Shown here piece by piece: positions 1-8,900 of a stretch of DNA of 64,000 nt. How positions within the stretch are numbered: position 1 is the first letter of the stretch; each line of letters starts with the position of its first letter. Source of the stretch: Sulfurospirillum sp. UBA4058 (GTDB taxonomy: Bacteria; Campylobacterota; Campylobacteria; Campylobacterales; Sulfurospirillaceae); contig DFZK01000003.1 in the NCBI GenBank assembly GCA_002382085.1, forward strand, positions 62,001 through 126,000, given 5' to 3'. The translations under genes were made by a program, and so were the position numbers. The notes beneath the pieces were generated by a model. It was given only the letters and a program-made list of their open reading frames with translations. It was not told the origin of the DNA and did no database searches.

Positions 1-60
1 TAGAAAAAGATTGTTATTTTAAGCGCGTCGATGCGCTTCTCCAGCGCGATTAACGGTAGC

Positions 61-1224
61 TCAAACATGCGGCTTTTTGAGGGTAAAAACAACTAAAAGC
101 GCAAATGCCGCCGCGGCAAAGACGAAAGGAACGATCGGGTCGATTTTGTACAAAAACGTACTGAGCATCGGTCCTACGATCATGCCCATACCTTGTACCG
201 ACGAGACGGTTCCTGCCGCCGCACCCTGCTCCGCTTCGCTAACGTTATTCGCCGCTAAGGCTTGAAAGGCGGGAAAGATAAAACCCATACCGAAAGTCGC
301 AACGCAAAATCCGATGCCAAGAGGAATCAACGTATGCGTCAGTGAAACCATCCCGTATCCCAGTGCGGCGATACTCCCGCCTATGCGTAACCACGTATAC
401 GGCGTAACGCGTGTTTGCTTGGAGACGAAAACTTGGGCGACGATAAAACAAATACCGACCAATGATAAAATAATTCCCGTCACTTTGGCCGTTTCACTCG
501 GATTTAAAGCCAAGGTATCCAGCACGTAAAAACCCAAACACACTTGTGAAGTGACGACGCTATACATCGTTAAAAATGCCGCAATCATAGGCAAACGTAA
601 CCGTGCGTCACTCCATTTAGGATGCGGCATCTCTTCGATATGACGCTTGGGCGTTTTGGGAATCGTTTTGTAAACTAAAAATGCCGCGATCATAGGCAAT
701 ATCGCGAACGTGTAGAGCGGAACCTGTAAGCCGTAAACGGCTAAAAACCCTCCGAGTGCCGGTCCTAAAATCATACCGATACCGTTCGATGCTCCCAGTT
801 TTGCCATATAGCCCGTTCGATATTGTGCATCGATTTTATCGGCAATGAGTGCGCTCGAAACGGCGGGGATCGCCGCATAAAAGACGCCGATTAAGCCTCT
901 TACCGAAACAATCATAATCAAAGAAATCAGCACCGAGGGCACGTTAAAAAGAGCATAATCGACAAACACCGCCAATAAAAAATAGGCGATACCGACGCCT
1001 AAAACACCGATGAGTAAAATCGGTTTACGACCGATACGATCGCTTTTCTTTCCCCAGTACCGTGCCATTACGACCCATAAAATCCCCGCCAACGCCACGC
1101 TGAGTCCCGCATGCCACTCTTGCATATGAAGAACACGAATCAAAGGACCGACGACGGCTAAAAATGCCATCATTGCGGCAACGCACAATATATTGACCAC
1201 CATTAAGGTTTTCATCTCTTTCAT
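61..1224 (-). CDS. MFS transporter (DHA-type drug/siderophore efflux family)
   Basis: This 387-residue protein is a twelve-helix major facilitator permease. Hydrophobic segments run along the whole length, and a basic loop between helices 2 and 3 (WGKKSDRIGRKP, about residues 57-68) is the classic MFS motif A. An AGG-type ribosome site (GGAG, 6 bases away) precedes the ATG. It is the last gene of a minus-strand run with the siderophore-type receptors and ABC importers, only 3 bases after the VOC gene. The family exports small molecules by proton antiport. Export of a siderophore or its breakdown product is an inference from position only; a general drug exporter is equally compatible. Confidence 0.8.
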   Translation of the reverse strand: MKEMKTLMVVNILCVAAMMAFLAVVGPLIRVLHMQEWHAGLSVALAGILWVVMARYWGKKSDRIGRKPILLIGVLGVGIAYFLLAVFVDYALFNVPSVLISLIMIVSVRGLIGVFYAAIPAVSSALIADKIDAQYRTGYMAKLGASNGIGMILGPALGGFLAVYGLQVPLYTFAILPMIAAFLVYKTIPKTPKRHIEEMPHPKWSDARLRLPMIAAFLTMYSVVTSQVCLGFYVLDTLALNPSETAKVTGIILSLVGICFIVAQVFVSKQTRVTPYTWLRIGGSIAALGYGMVSLTHTLIPLGIGFCVATFGMGFIFPAFQALAANNVSEAEQGAAAGTVSSVQGMGMIVGPMLSTFLYKIDPIVPFVFAAAAFALLVVFTLKKPHV

Positions 1225-1227
1225 TTT

Positions 1228-1941
1228 CTACTCCGTAAAAATACCGTATCGTGCAAGAGGTTTCAACGCCTCGGCATACGTATGATCAAAATAAATACCC
1301 TCTTGCGAGGAACTAAGCATGACGTCGTACCCGCCGATGGTAACGTGAAATCGGTCGTTTTCGCACGACAAGGTCTCATTGGCGATGAGCGTCATCTCCT
1401 TGACGCTTGGCTCTTCCCATCGGTAACACAACCTTCGAATCGACGTTATGCCGTTTGAATGTTCGCAAAAAAGAGGATGCGGCACTACAAAAGGCGTATA
1501 ATCGGAGATCAAAAAGGGCACGTCAAACGACTTTGGCGCGAACAATTCCCATGAAACGCGCACTCCTTCACAATTGATTTTTGACATAGCCATCACGCGG
1601 CTAAAATCGCCTTTGCACGCAAGCTCTGCACGATACGCTCTTGCATCTCCCACACCGACCGCCCAATCTAAGATGCGTTTTTTGACACCAAGATAATGTG
1701 CCACGCGCGCACCGAAATAGCCCAAAAGGAAACTGAAGCGCGTTACATGTAAAAGTGACAAAAACCACGGAAAGGTCGACGGAGCCAATAATTCAAGGTA
1801 GGGGCCGTCTTTAAAATAGATCAAAGCGTTGTACTGTTTTTTACCCGCTCTACCGAGGCATACCCGAAAGCCCGCTTTTTCAAAATCGTTGATCGCTTCG
1901 TCTAAAGAGTCGACGCGCACTAAAATATGGTCTAAATGCAT
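1228..1941 (-). CDS. VOC/glyoxalase-like domain protein
   Basis: The 237-residue protein opens with LDHILVRVDSLDEA, the first beta strand and helix of a vicinal-oxygen-chelate fold, followed by FKDGPYLELLAPS, which matches the second half of the module. It resembles the Glyoxalase_3 type. These folds bind a metal and a small oxygenated substrate, but the reaction cannot be told. The gene has a good AGGA ribosome site, lies 3 bases from both neighbours (two MFS permeases), and so belongs to the iron-siderophore operon. A role in handling or modifying an imported chelate is inference. Confidence 0.65.
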   Translation of the reverse strand: MHLDHILVRVDSLDEAINDFEKAGFRVCLGRAGKKQYNALIYFKDGPYLELLAPSTFPWFLSLLHVTRFSFLLGYFGARVAHYLGVKKRILDWAVGVGDARAYRAELACKGDFSRVMAMSKINCEGVRVSWELFAPKSFDVPFLISDYTPFVVPHPLFCEHSNGITSIRRLCYRWEEPSVKEMTLIANETLSCENDRFHVTIGGYDVMLSSSQEGIYFDHTYAEALKPLARYGIFTE

Positions 1942-1944
1942 GGG

Positions 1945-3183
1945 TTATCCTATCAGCTCAACCTGCGGTGAACCGTCGTTCCTTGCCGCAACTTCATCGC
2001 TTAAAAACCACGCAAAAAGGCTTGTCGCTACGGCGATCAGCGAAAGAGCGATAATCACGTCGATATACCCAAAGTGCCCCGCCAAACTCATCGTGACTCC
2101 CGCTGAGACGATGCCGGCAAAACTAAAAACGCAGTGTTGCATCGCATATTCGAGTGCGGGTGAATGCTCCACATGATCCATCATCAAGGTTGAGAGTACC
2201 GTAGCCGAGGGACTGTACAAAAACATGATCGAACCGATGGCAAGCATGCTAAAACCAAAATGCGCATGACCCGAAGCGGGCAGTACCAAAAACACGATAC
2301 CGATGCTTTGCGCAAACGGCGTCCAAATCAAAATAACTTTGCGTCCAAACCGCTCAATCAGCCACCCCGCGCCAAACGCGCCGACCATGCCCAAAAGCGA
2401 GCCGAAAATGCTGATATTCATCCCGATATGATCCAACCGCCATCCCGCATCGACCAAAACAGGCGTCATCAATCCGTAAGCACCGCTGATGCAAATAGGA
2501 TACGCTAAGAGCAGTAAAAACCAACGTCGCTTCTCTTTCCCTTTCCAAAAACGGTAAAAATCCCGCCATGAGGGTTCATGCGCTTTGATCGAATGTATGG
2601 CGTCGGGCTCTTTGAAAAAAAGCAGTTGTATCAGCGATACGGTCGTACCCGCGCATAAGATCAGCATCGCATAAAACCATCCAAAATGCTCATACACGAT
2701 CAACACCAACCCGCCGCCGATAAACATGCCGATTAAACCGCCGCCGATCTTGAGGGCGTTAACGATGCCGCGCTCTTTAGCTGAGACGATTTTATACGCC
2801 AGCGCATCGACCGCAATATCTTGAGATGCCGCAAAGAAGGCAAAAAATGCGCATCCGATTAACAACGGCTGAAGCTCGCTCAGCACATCAAAACGGCTTA
2901 CATGTAAAAGACTGAGCACCATTAAACTCTGCCAAATAAAAAGCCACGTTCGGTAATGCCCGAAGCGTTTAAAGCGGATTTTGTCGATCAAAGGTGCCCA
3001 TAAAAAACGAAACATCATAAAAAGTCCGAGCGAATAGATCAGCCCTAACTGCTCCAACGCGACGCCGTTTTTGCGCAAGATGGCGACCAGCGACTCCATA
3101 AAAAACCCCAAGCCCAAATACTGGGAAACATAAAGATTCAGTAAAAGAGCTTTGTGTCGCAAAGGAATTTTCATGCCGCTCAT
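1945..3183 (-). CDS. MFS permease of the AmpG/RhtX/YbtX type
   Basis: A twelve-helix permease of about 412 residues. The early segment (YVSQYLGLGFFMESLVAILR) and the RFLWAPLIDK motif after helix 2 resemble the AmpG/RhtX/FptX branch of the MFS, which includes inner-membrane ferri-siderophore importers and YbtX of the yersiniabactin locus. I chose the ATG at 3183 because it overlaps the stop of the upstream ABC gene as ATGA; an in-frame ATG at 3198 and one at 3174 are alternatives, and none has a strong ribosome site. Position directly after a YbtP/YbtQ-like pair supports siderophore transport. Confidence 0.75.
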   Translation of the reverse strand: MSGMKIPLRHKALLLNLYVSQYLGLGFFMESLVAILRKNGVALEQLGLIYSLGLFMMFRFLWAPLIDKIRFKRFGHYRTWLFIWQSLMVLSLLHVSRFDVLSELQPLLIGCAFFAFFAASQDIAVDALAYKIVSAKERGIVNALKIGGGLIGMFIGGGLVLIVYEHFGWFYAMLILCAGTTVSLIQLLFFKEPDAIHSIKAHEPSWRDFYRFWKGKEKRRWFLLLLAYPICISGAYGLMTPVLVDAGWRLDHIGMNISIFGSLLGMVGAFGAGWLIERFGRKVILIWTPFAQSIGIVFLVLPASGHAHFGFSMLAIGSIMFLYSPSATVLSTLMMDHVEHSPALEYAMQHCVFSFAGIVSAGVTMSLAGHFGYIDVIIALSLIAVATSLFAWFLSDEVAARNDGSPQVELIG

Positions 3184-4955
3184 GAGGCAACATTCCATGC
3201 TTTAATGCGTTGTTGCGCACTCCACATCGCGTGGTATTTTCCCTCTTTGGCAACCAAACTTTCATGCGTTCCCTCTTCGACCAAATGCCCTTCGTGAAAA
3301 ACGTAAATGGTATCGGCACCGCTGATCGTTGAGAGACGATGGGCGATGACGATGATCGTTTTATCGCGCACCAGCGCGTCAATCGCCTTTTGCACCGCAA
3401 CTTCACTTTCGGTATCGAGTGCGGCGGTCGGTTCATCCAAAATGACGATCGGCGCATTTTTCAAAATCGCCCGAGCGATGCTGATGCGTTGGCGCTCCCC
3501 TCCGCTCAGACTTCCGCCGATGTCGCCGATGCGGGTGCGATACCCCTCAGGGAGGCGCGCGATAAACTCATGGCAAAATGCCGCTTTTGCCGCCTCTTCT
3601 ACCTCATCGTCGCTTGCCTCGGCTCGTCCCATGCGAATGTTGTTTAAAATCGTGTCATCAAAAAGGTACACGTCTTGAAACACCACGGAGAAGTGTTTCA
3701 TCAACGCATCGTTGCTCATGGAGCGAATATCCGCCCCGCCGATGCGAATCGTCCCTTTTTGCGGATCGGCATAACGCATCAAAAGCTTCGTCAGCGTCGT
3801 TTTCCCCGAACCCGACGTTCCGACAACGGCATTGAGCGTACGCTCTTTAAAGCTCAAACTAACGTCATTCAAGGCTTTTTCGCTCTCTCCAAGATAGCTA
3901 AAATCGATATTTTGAACCTCTATGTCAAAGGTTTGGGGCGTTTCGTTCGGCTCTTTCGTCGCTAAAGGTTTCGTGTTTAAAATGGATTTGATATGCAAAA
4001 ACGCACTGTCCATCAAATCAAACATCGGAATAACACCCAAAAAGAGCGACAACGGCTCGCTCAAACGCGACACGACGACTAACATCGCCGCTAAGGTCGG
4101 AAGGGCTAAAAGCGTCTCGTCCACGAGGTAGCTTCCGACGCCCAAAAGCACCAAAAGCGTTACTTCGATCAAAATGCCCATGATCAAAAGCGGCAAGGTC
4201 GAAGCTTCAATCCCTTTGGCTTGGACGCTCTTTACATGTAAGATCTCAACATTAAGATTTTGAGCGTTTTTGCCCGTTTGGTTAAACGCGCGAAGGACGG
4301 GAAGTCCTTGAACGTACTCGATAAATCCGGCTTCCAAAGCGGCATTTGCCTCATTAAAATCGCTCTTTTCGACGATCCCCGCACGGCGTTTCCACACGTA
4401 AAGCGGAATCACGCTCGGGATAAAGCAGAGCATCACAAGGGCTAAACGCCATTCAATGAAAAAACTCACGACCAACACGACGATCGGCACGACGGTAATT
4501 TGTAAAAACAACGAAGCGACCACTCCCATATGAATAACCGATTCATCGACGTTGCTCGAGAAAATGGCGTTGAGTTCGCCCGTTTTGTAACGACTCAGCT
4601 CTTCTTGAGGCATTTGACGAAGCGCACTTCCTAACTTCGTACGCAAATCGTGCGTCACTTCGGCAATGTAACCCGAATAGTCAAAATCATGCCCTTTCCA
4701 TTTTAAAACGCTAAAGAGCAACCCAAAAAAAGCCATCCATCCCAACCAAAACAGCACGTCGCTCAGTACAAACGTCGGCGCAAAGAGTGCTTTGAGCAGA
4801 GGATAAAAAAGGCAAAAGGCGATACCTTGCGCGATGAATGCCGACGTAAAGAACAGTAAACTACGTTTGTAACCGCTTTGGTAATCGCCCGCTAGCTCTA
4901 TGGAGAGTTCAAAAACCTTTCGAAGCGGTGCGTAATGATGATGCGTGTGACTCAT
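3180..4955 (-). CDS. ABC transporter, fused permease-ATPase (YbtQ-like half transporter)
   Basis: A half-size transporter: an N-terminal six-helix membrane domain (about residues 1-310) and a C-terminal nucleotide-binding domain with Walker A GTSGSGKTT, signature LSGGERQRIS, Walker B VILDEPTAALD and the H-loop IIVIAHR. All catalytic residues are present. An ATG at 4985 is possible, but the ATG at 4955 has a perfect AAGGAG site 5 bases away and overlaps the upstream stop as ATGA, so I place the start there (591 residues). It probably pairs with the product of the preceding gene as a heterodimer. By analogy with YbtP/YbtQ this exporter-fold pair may import ferri-siderophore; direction cannot be read from sequence. 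Confidence 0.85.
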   Translation of the reverse strand: MSHTHHHYAPLRKVFELSIELAGDYQSGYKRSLLFFTSAFIAQGIAFCLFYPLLKALFAPTFVLSDVLFWLGWMAFFGLLFSVLKWKGHDFDYSGYIAEVTHDLRTKLGSALRQMPQEELSRYKTGELNAIFSSNVDESVIHMGVVASLFLQITVVPIVVLVVSFFIEWRLALVMLCFIPSVIPLYVWKRRAGIVEKSDFNEANAALEAGFIEYVQGLPVLRAFNQTGKNAQNLNVEILHVKSVQAKGIEASTLPLLIMGILIEVTLLVLLGVGSYLVDETLLALPTLAAMLVVVSRLSEPLSLFLGVIPMFDLMDSAFLHIKSILNTKPLATKEPNETPQTFDIEVQNIDFSYLGESEKALNDVSLSFKERTLNAVVGTSGSGKTTLTKLLMRYADPQKGTIRIGGADIRSMSNDALMKHFSVVFQDVYLFDDTILNNIRMGRAEASDDEVEEAAKAAFCHEFIARLPEGYRTRIGDIGGSLSGGERQRISIARAILKNAPIVILDEPTAALDTESEVAVQKAIDALVRDKTIIVIAHRLSTISGADTIYVFHEGHLVEEGTHESLVAKEGKYHAMWSAQQRIKAWNVAS

Positions 4956-6727
4956 GCGATCTCCTTTGCGGCGCGCAAATCCCAATGTTGCGCCTTTTCG
5001 TAATTTGCCCAGAGAGCGGCATACAGTCCTTGGCGTGCCAAAAGTGCTTCATGCGTACCGCACTCCTCAATGCGCCCTGCATCAAAGACGACGATTTGGT
5101 CGACGTCTTTGATCGTGGAGAGACGATGGGCAATAATAATGACCGTTTTATGTTGGGTCAAATGCGCAAGGGCTTTGACGATCTCTTCTTCGTTTTCAGG
5201 ATCGGCAAAGGCGGTCGCTTCGTCCAAAACAACGATGGGAGCATTGCGTAAAATGGCGCGTGCGATCGTCAGGCGTTGCTTTTGTCCGCCGGACAACCTC
5301 GTTCCTCGATCACCCGCTAAAGTGTCGTAGCCCTGCGGTAAACTCATGATAAAATCGTGGATTTGTGCCGCACGGGCTGCTTCTATGACCGCGTCGTCGC
5401 TTGCTTCGGGATTGGCGATTTTGATATTGGCTTTGAGCGTATCGTAAAACAAAAACGTATCTTGAAAAACAAACGAAACATGCGCCATTAAGACCTCCGC
5501 ATCCATATCTCGAACGTCTACGCCGCCGATAAGGACGCGTCCTTCGTTAACGTCCCAAAAACGAGGAATCAATTTGGCAACCGTGCTTTTCCCGGCACCC
5601 GAAGGACCGATGAGTGCCGTTACGCTTCCTGTTGGAACGCGAAAGCTAACGTTTTTCAAGGCATAGTGCGTATGCCCCTCATAGCAAAAGCCGACGTTTT
5701 CAAACACGACGCTTGCATCATCGGGTATGTACGTTTGCGCAGGATAAGACAGAGGCGTAATCGCCATAATCTCTTGAATACGATGCGCGGAAGCTTGCGA
5801 TTTTTTGATGAAATTGCTCATCCACATTAAAGGCATCATCGCATCCGCCATCCCCGTACTGATGAGGAGTGCCGCAATAAACGGTGCAAAAGAGAGCGAC
5901 TGATGGGCGATAAAATAACTTCCCGCGCCGCCGACGACCAACAGGGTCGGCATCGGGCTTAACACCATCATACCGATTTTTGCACTGACCGCCGTTTCGT
6001 CGATCCACGCTTTGAGACACTCTTTGTAAGCCAACAGGGCATCGGCATAGCGTTTAAACGAGCTCCCCCCGTCATCAAACGTCCGTACGACGCTCATGGC
6101 TTGGACAAACTCGATGACGGCGCGATTGATCTGCTCTTGCGAAGCATCGTAGCTTTTACGGTGTTCGACGGAGTCTTGCATGACAACGCGCATGATCGCA
6201 CCGCCGACGACCAAAACGGCGATGCTTGCCAATGCCAAACGCCAATCGATTATAAAAAGAGCGATCAAAGAAGCGATCGGCGTGGCAATGCTCTTTCCGA
6301 TCATCGGAGTACTGTCCGCAACAAAAGCGTGTAAGTTTTTCACATCGTCTAATAACACTTTTTTCAGTGCACCCGAACCCGTGGTGATGATATGCCCCAG
6401 AGGAATTTGTGCCAAATGCTCGATGAGCCTTTTGCGCAAAATCTCTTCCAATTTAAACGCCCCGTGATGGGAGACGAGAAAAGCGTATTTGGAGAGCCAA
6501 AACGATCCTATGGCGATAACGCCCAAAACACAAAACGCGTTCCAAAAGCTTACATGTAAACCTAAAAAGAGCACGCTTTCATGAAACGGTATGCTCATCA
6601 CATACGCCAAAAGCGCCATATCCGCGACCAACAACGCTCCTCCCAAAACCGAGAGGAAAATTGCCGTTCGTATTTCTCGTTGAACGGGGGTCATGATCGC
6701 CCATAACCCCCTTTTTTGTTCTTGCAT
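4952..6727 (-). CDS. ABC transporter, fused permease-ATPase (YbtP-like half transporter)
   Basis: A 591-residue half transporter with six predicted membrane helices followed by an ATPase domain: Walker A GPSGAGKST, signature LSGGQKQRLT, Walker B VVLDEATAFADPENE and H-loop IIIAHRLS. The D-loop reads ADPENE, as seen in one partner of heterodimeric siderophore-type ABC systems. The start has an AGGA ribosome site. The gene follows a TonB receptor by 11 bases and overlaps the second ABC gene by 4 bases, so the two subunits are translationally coupled. Known relatives include YbtP/YbtQ (yersiniabactin uptake) and IrtAB; import of an iron chelate is the likely role here. Confidence 0.85.
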   Translation of the reverse strand: MQEQKRGLWAIMTPVQREIRTAIFLSVLGGALLVADMALLAYVMSIPFHESVLFLGLHVSFWNAFCVLGVIAIGSFWLSKYAFLVSHHGAFKLEEILRKRLIEHLAQIPLGHIITTGSGALKKVLLDDVKNLHAFVADSTPMIGKSIATPIASLIALFIIDWRLALASIAVLVVGGAIMRVVMQDSVEHRKSYDASQEQINRAVIEFVQAMSVVRTFDDGGSSFKRYADALLAYKECLKAWIDETAVSAKIGMMVLSPMPTLLVVGGAGSYFIAHQSLSFAPFIAALLISTGMADAMMPLMWMSNFIKKSQASAHRIQEIMAITPLSYPAQTYIPDDASVVFENVGFCYEGHTHYALKNVSFRVPTGSVTALIGPSGAGKSTVAKLIPRFWDVNEGRVLIGGVDVRDMDAEVLMAHVSFVFQDTFLFYDTLKANIKIANPEASDDAVIEAARAAQIHDFIMSLPQGYDTLAGDRGTRLSGGQKQRLTIARAILRNAPIVVLDEATAFADPENEEEIVKALAHLTQHKTVIIIAHRLSTIKDVDQIVVFDAGRIEECGTHEALLARQGLYAALWANYEKAQHWDLRAAKEIA

Positions 6728-6738
6728 TTTTCTATCCT

Positions 6739-8829
6739 TTAAAAGGTGTACTTCGCACCGATACCTACCGTGCGTGAAGGTCCAAACGTAACGATTTGCC
6801 CTACGCCTTGATCTTGAACCGTTGTCAAATATTCTTCATCGGTTATATTTTTCACATAGGCATAAACGTCCCAATTTGAAAAATGCCGACCGATTTTAAC
6901 ATCACTGACCGTGTAACTGCCTTCTTTAAACGTATTGGCGGCATTAAAGTACATCGTACCTTGATTGCGGACATCTACACGTGCATAATAGCCTTGCGGA
7001 TGATTGTATTGAAGCCCTATTTTTGCCGTACGAGAAGGAGTTTTTTCAATTTTATTGCCGTCATATACATTGCTAGTATACTCATCGTACACCGCTTTAA
7101 TCAGTCCCAAAGAACCGTCAAACGTAAATGCTTCGTTTATCAAATAATTAAACTCGAATTCTGCTCCGTAAGAGTGCGCTTTACCTGCGTTAGAAGTCGT
7201 AATCATACCCGTCAACGAATCGTAGTTATAAACCTGAATATCTTTGATATCCATATAAAAAAGCGTTGCGCCAACGTATAAAGCGTCAAATGAAGCTTTT
7301 GTACCGATTTCATAATCAATCGATGTTTGGGGATCAAAACGATTTTCCGCTTCAACGCTACTGCTACTCCAATAATTGTACCCGCCGGGCATATATCCTT
7401 TGGAAATAGAAGCGAAGGCACTCCACGTATCGTTAATTTTGTAGTTTAACGCCGCTTTAGGCAGTAACGCATTCCAATCGTGTTCGGCATCAATCGTATA
7501 AGTTGGCGTTCCGTGTAAATACCCTACCGGATTCATATACATATTAGAAAGAATATCTTTGTTAATATGCTGGTATCTTGCTCCTAGCGTTAACTCATAC
7601 TTTTCGGCAAACGGTACGATGGCTTGTCCAAAAATAGCTTGCGTATCCGTCGTCGTTTTAGAAACGTCATCCAAATCCCAATCATACGAAGTGCCGTAAA
7701 AATAACCCGGATATTGCATACCGTAACGTGGATTTTCGTATTCGCTTCGCTCGATATATAAGCCTCCAATCCACCGAATTCCCTCTTTGGTATTGCTTGA
7801 AAGTCTCAATTCTTGCGATGTGGTTTCAATGGAACTTTGCTGAAATTGGTAAAGATTGTCGTATAAGGCGTTGTTACTCCACCCAAAATCGTATTGACCG
7901 TCCAAGGTTACTTTTTTGTGCGTCGTAACCGCTGTCAAATCCATCGTATCAAAAGCATACGTAAGGTTTAATGCTTGAGCATCCGACTCCGTTTTAGAAT
8001 AGGTATCGACCTCATAATTGACGTTTTTAGCATTATCGCGCGTTAAGCTACTCCAATTGCCGCTATCGGTAAATGCTCCGTCTAGCCATCCGTTTTTATA
8101 ATAATCGCTACTGATATTGAAACGTAGGCTAAAACGATCATTCGGCTTATACAGTAAACTTGCACCTAAACGACGTTCATTCTTTTCGTTTGCGTCTTCA
8201 TCCATGCCCTCTTCATGGTTTGTAATCCAACCGTCGTCATGAGAAGCTTTCACGTTTAATCCCAAATACAACACGTCATTAACCAAGGGTCCGTTAATAT
8301 TAAATGTTCCTAACATATAATTATCCGTACCGTATTCAGAGCCGACGATTCCTTTCCATTCATTCGTCGGTTTTTTAGTGACGATGTTAATAACTCCTCC
8401 GATTGCATCTTTGCCGTAAAGCGTACTTTGCGGTCCACGAAGAACTTCGATATGATCAACATTTACCAACGAAGCGTCATAACCGATACGGTCACTTTGA
8501 GGTATCCCGTCAATGTAAAGCACGACCGGATTATTATTGGTAAAGGTGGAGGAGTTAATTCCTCGAAAATTAACGTCTTCCGCATAAACACTATAAGAAG
8601 ATGAAAGATTGGGAACCTCTTTAATGACGTCCCCTACGCTTTTAATTCCTTTATTTTCTAATGTTGCCTCATCAATGACGGTTATACTTTGAGGAACATC
8701 TTGGATTTTTTCTTCAATTTTATTGGCACTAACGGTTACTTCTTCAAGCTTATAGTCTCCCTCTGCACTGTAAAGCAGACTCGCAACCGCAACCGAAACC
8801 ATTGCAAACACGATTCTCTGGTAATTCAT
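6739..8829 (-). CDS. TonB-dependent outer-membrane receptor (FyuA/Cfr-like)
   Basis: A 696-residue receptor with an N-terminal signal peptide (VFAMVSVAVASLLYSAEG), a TonB-box-like stretch LEEVTVSA, a plug domain with LRGPQSTLYGKDAIGGVINI near residues 130-150, and a C-terminal 22-strand barrel ending in the usual aromatic residue (AKYTF). It takes up an iron chelate across the outer membrane using TonB energy. AAGGAA precedes the ATG. Its first 50 residues are almost identical to those of the receptor encoded just upstream (8901-11009), which points to a tandem duplication. The substrate is unknown; adjacency to YbtPQ-like genes favours a siderophore. Confidence 0.9.
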   Translation of the reverse strand: MNYQRIVFAMVSVAVASLLYSAEGDYKLEEVTVSANKIEEKIQDVPQSITVIDEATLENKGIKSVGDVIKEVPNLSSSYSVYAEDVNFRGINSSTFTNNNPVVLYIDGIPQSDRIGYDASLVNVDHIEVLRGPQSTLYGKDAIGGVINIVTKKPTNEWKGIVGSEYGTDNYMLGTFNINGPLVNDVLYLGLNVKASHDDGWITNHEEGMDEDANEKNERRLGASLLYKPNDRFSLRFNISSDYYKNGWLDGAFTDSGNWSSLTRDNAKNVNYEVDTYSKTESDAQALNLTYAFDTMDLTAVTTHKKVTLDGQYDFGWSNNALYDNLYQFQQSSIETTSQELRLSSNTKEGIRWIGGLYIERSEYENPRYGMQYPGYFYGTSYDWDLDDVSKTTTDTQAIFGQAIVPFAEKYELTLGARYQHINKDILSNMYMNPVGYLHGTPTYTIDAEHDWNALLPKAALNYKINDTWSAFASISKGYMPGGYNYWSSSSVEAENRFDPQTSIDYEIGTKASFDALYVGATLFYMDIKDIQVYNYDSLTGMITTSNAGKAHSYGAEFEFNYLINEAFTFDGSLGLIKAVYDEYTSNVYDGNKIEKTPSRTAKIGLQYNHPQGYYARVDVRNQGTMYFNAANTFKEGSYTVSDVKIGRHFSNWDVYAYVKNITDEEYLTTVQDQGVGQIVTFGPSRTVGIGAKYTF

Positions 8830-8900
8830 AGTATTTCCTTATAGAATAACGACCCCATATAATCCATAGGGAGAAACGTTATGGTAAGTCCCAGCCTTCA

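Noticed and set aside
3307..3965. Several plus-strand open frames opposite the ABC transporter
   Set aside because: They mirror the codon pattern of the real gene on the minus strand and have no domain or ribosome site.
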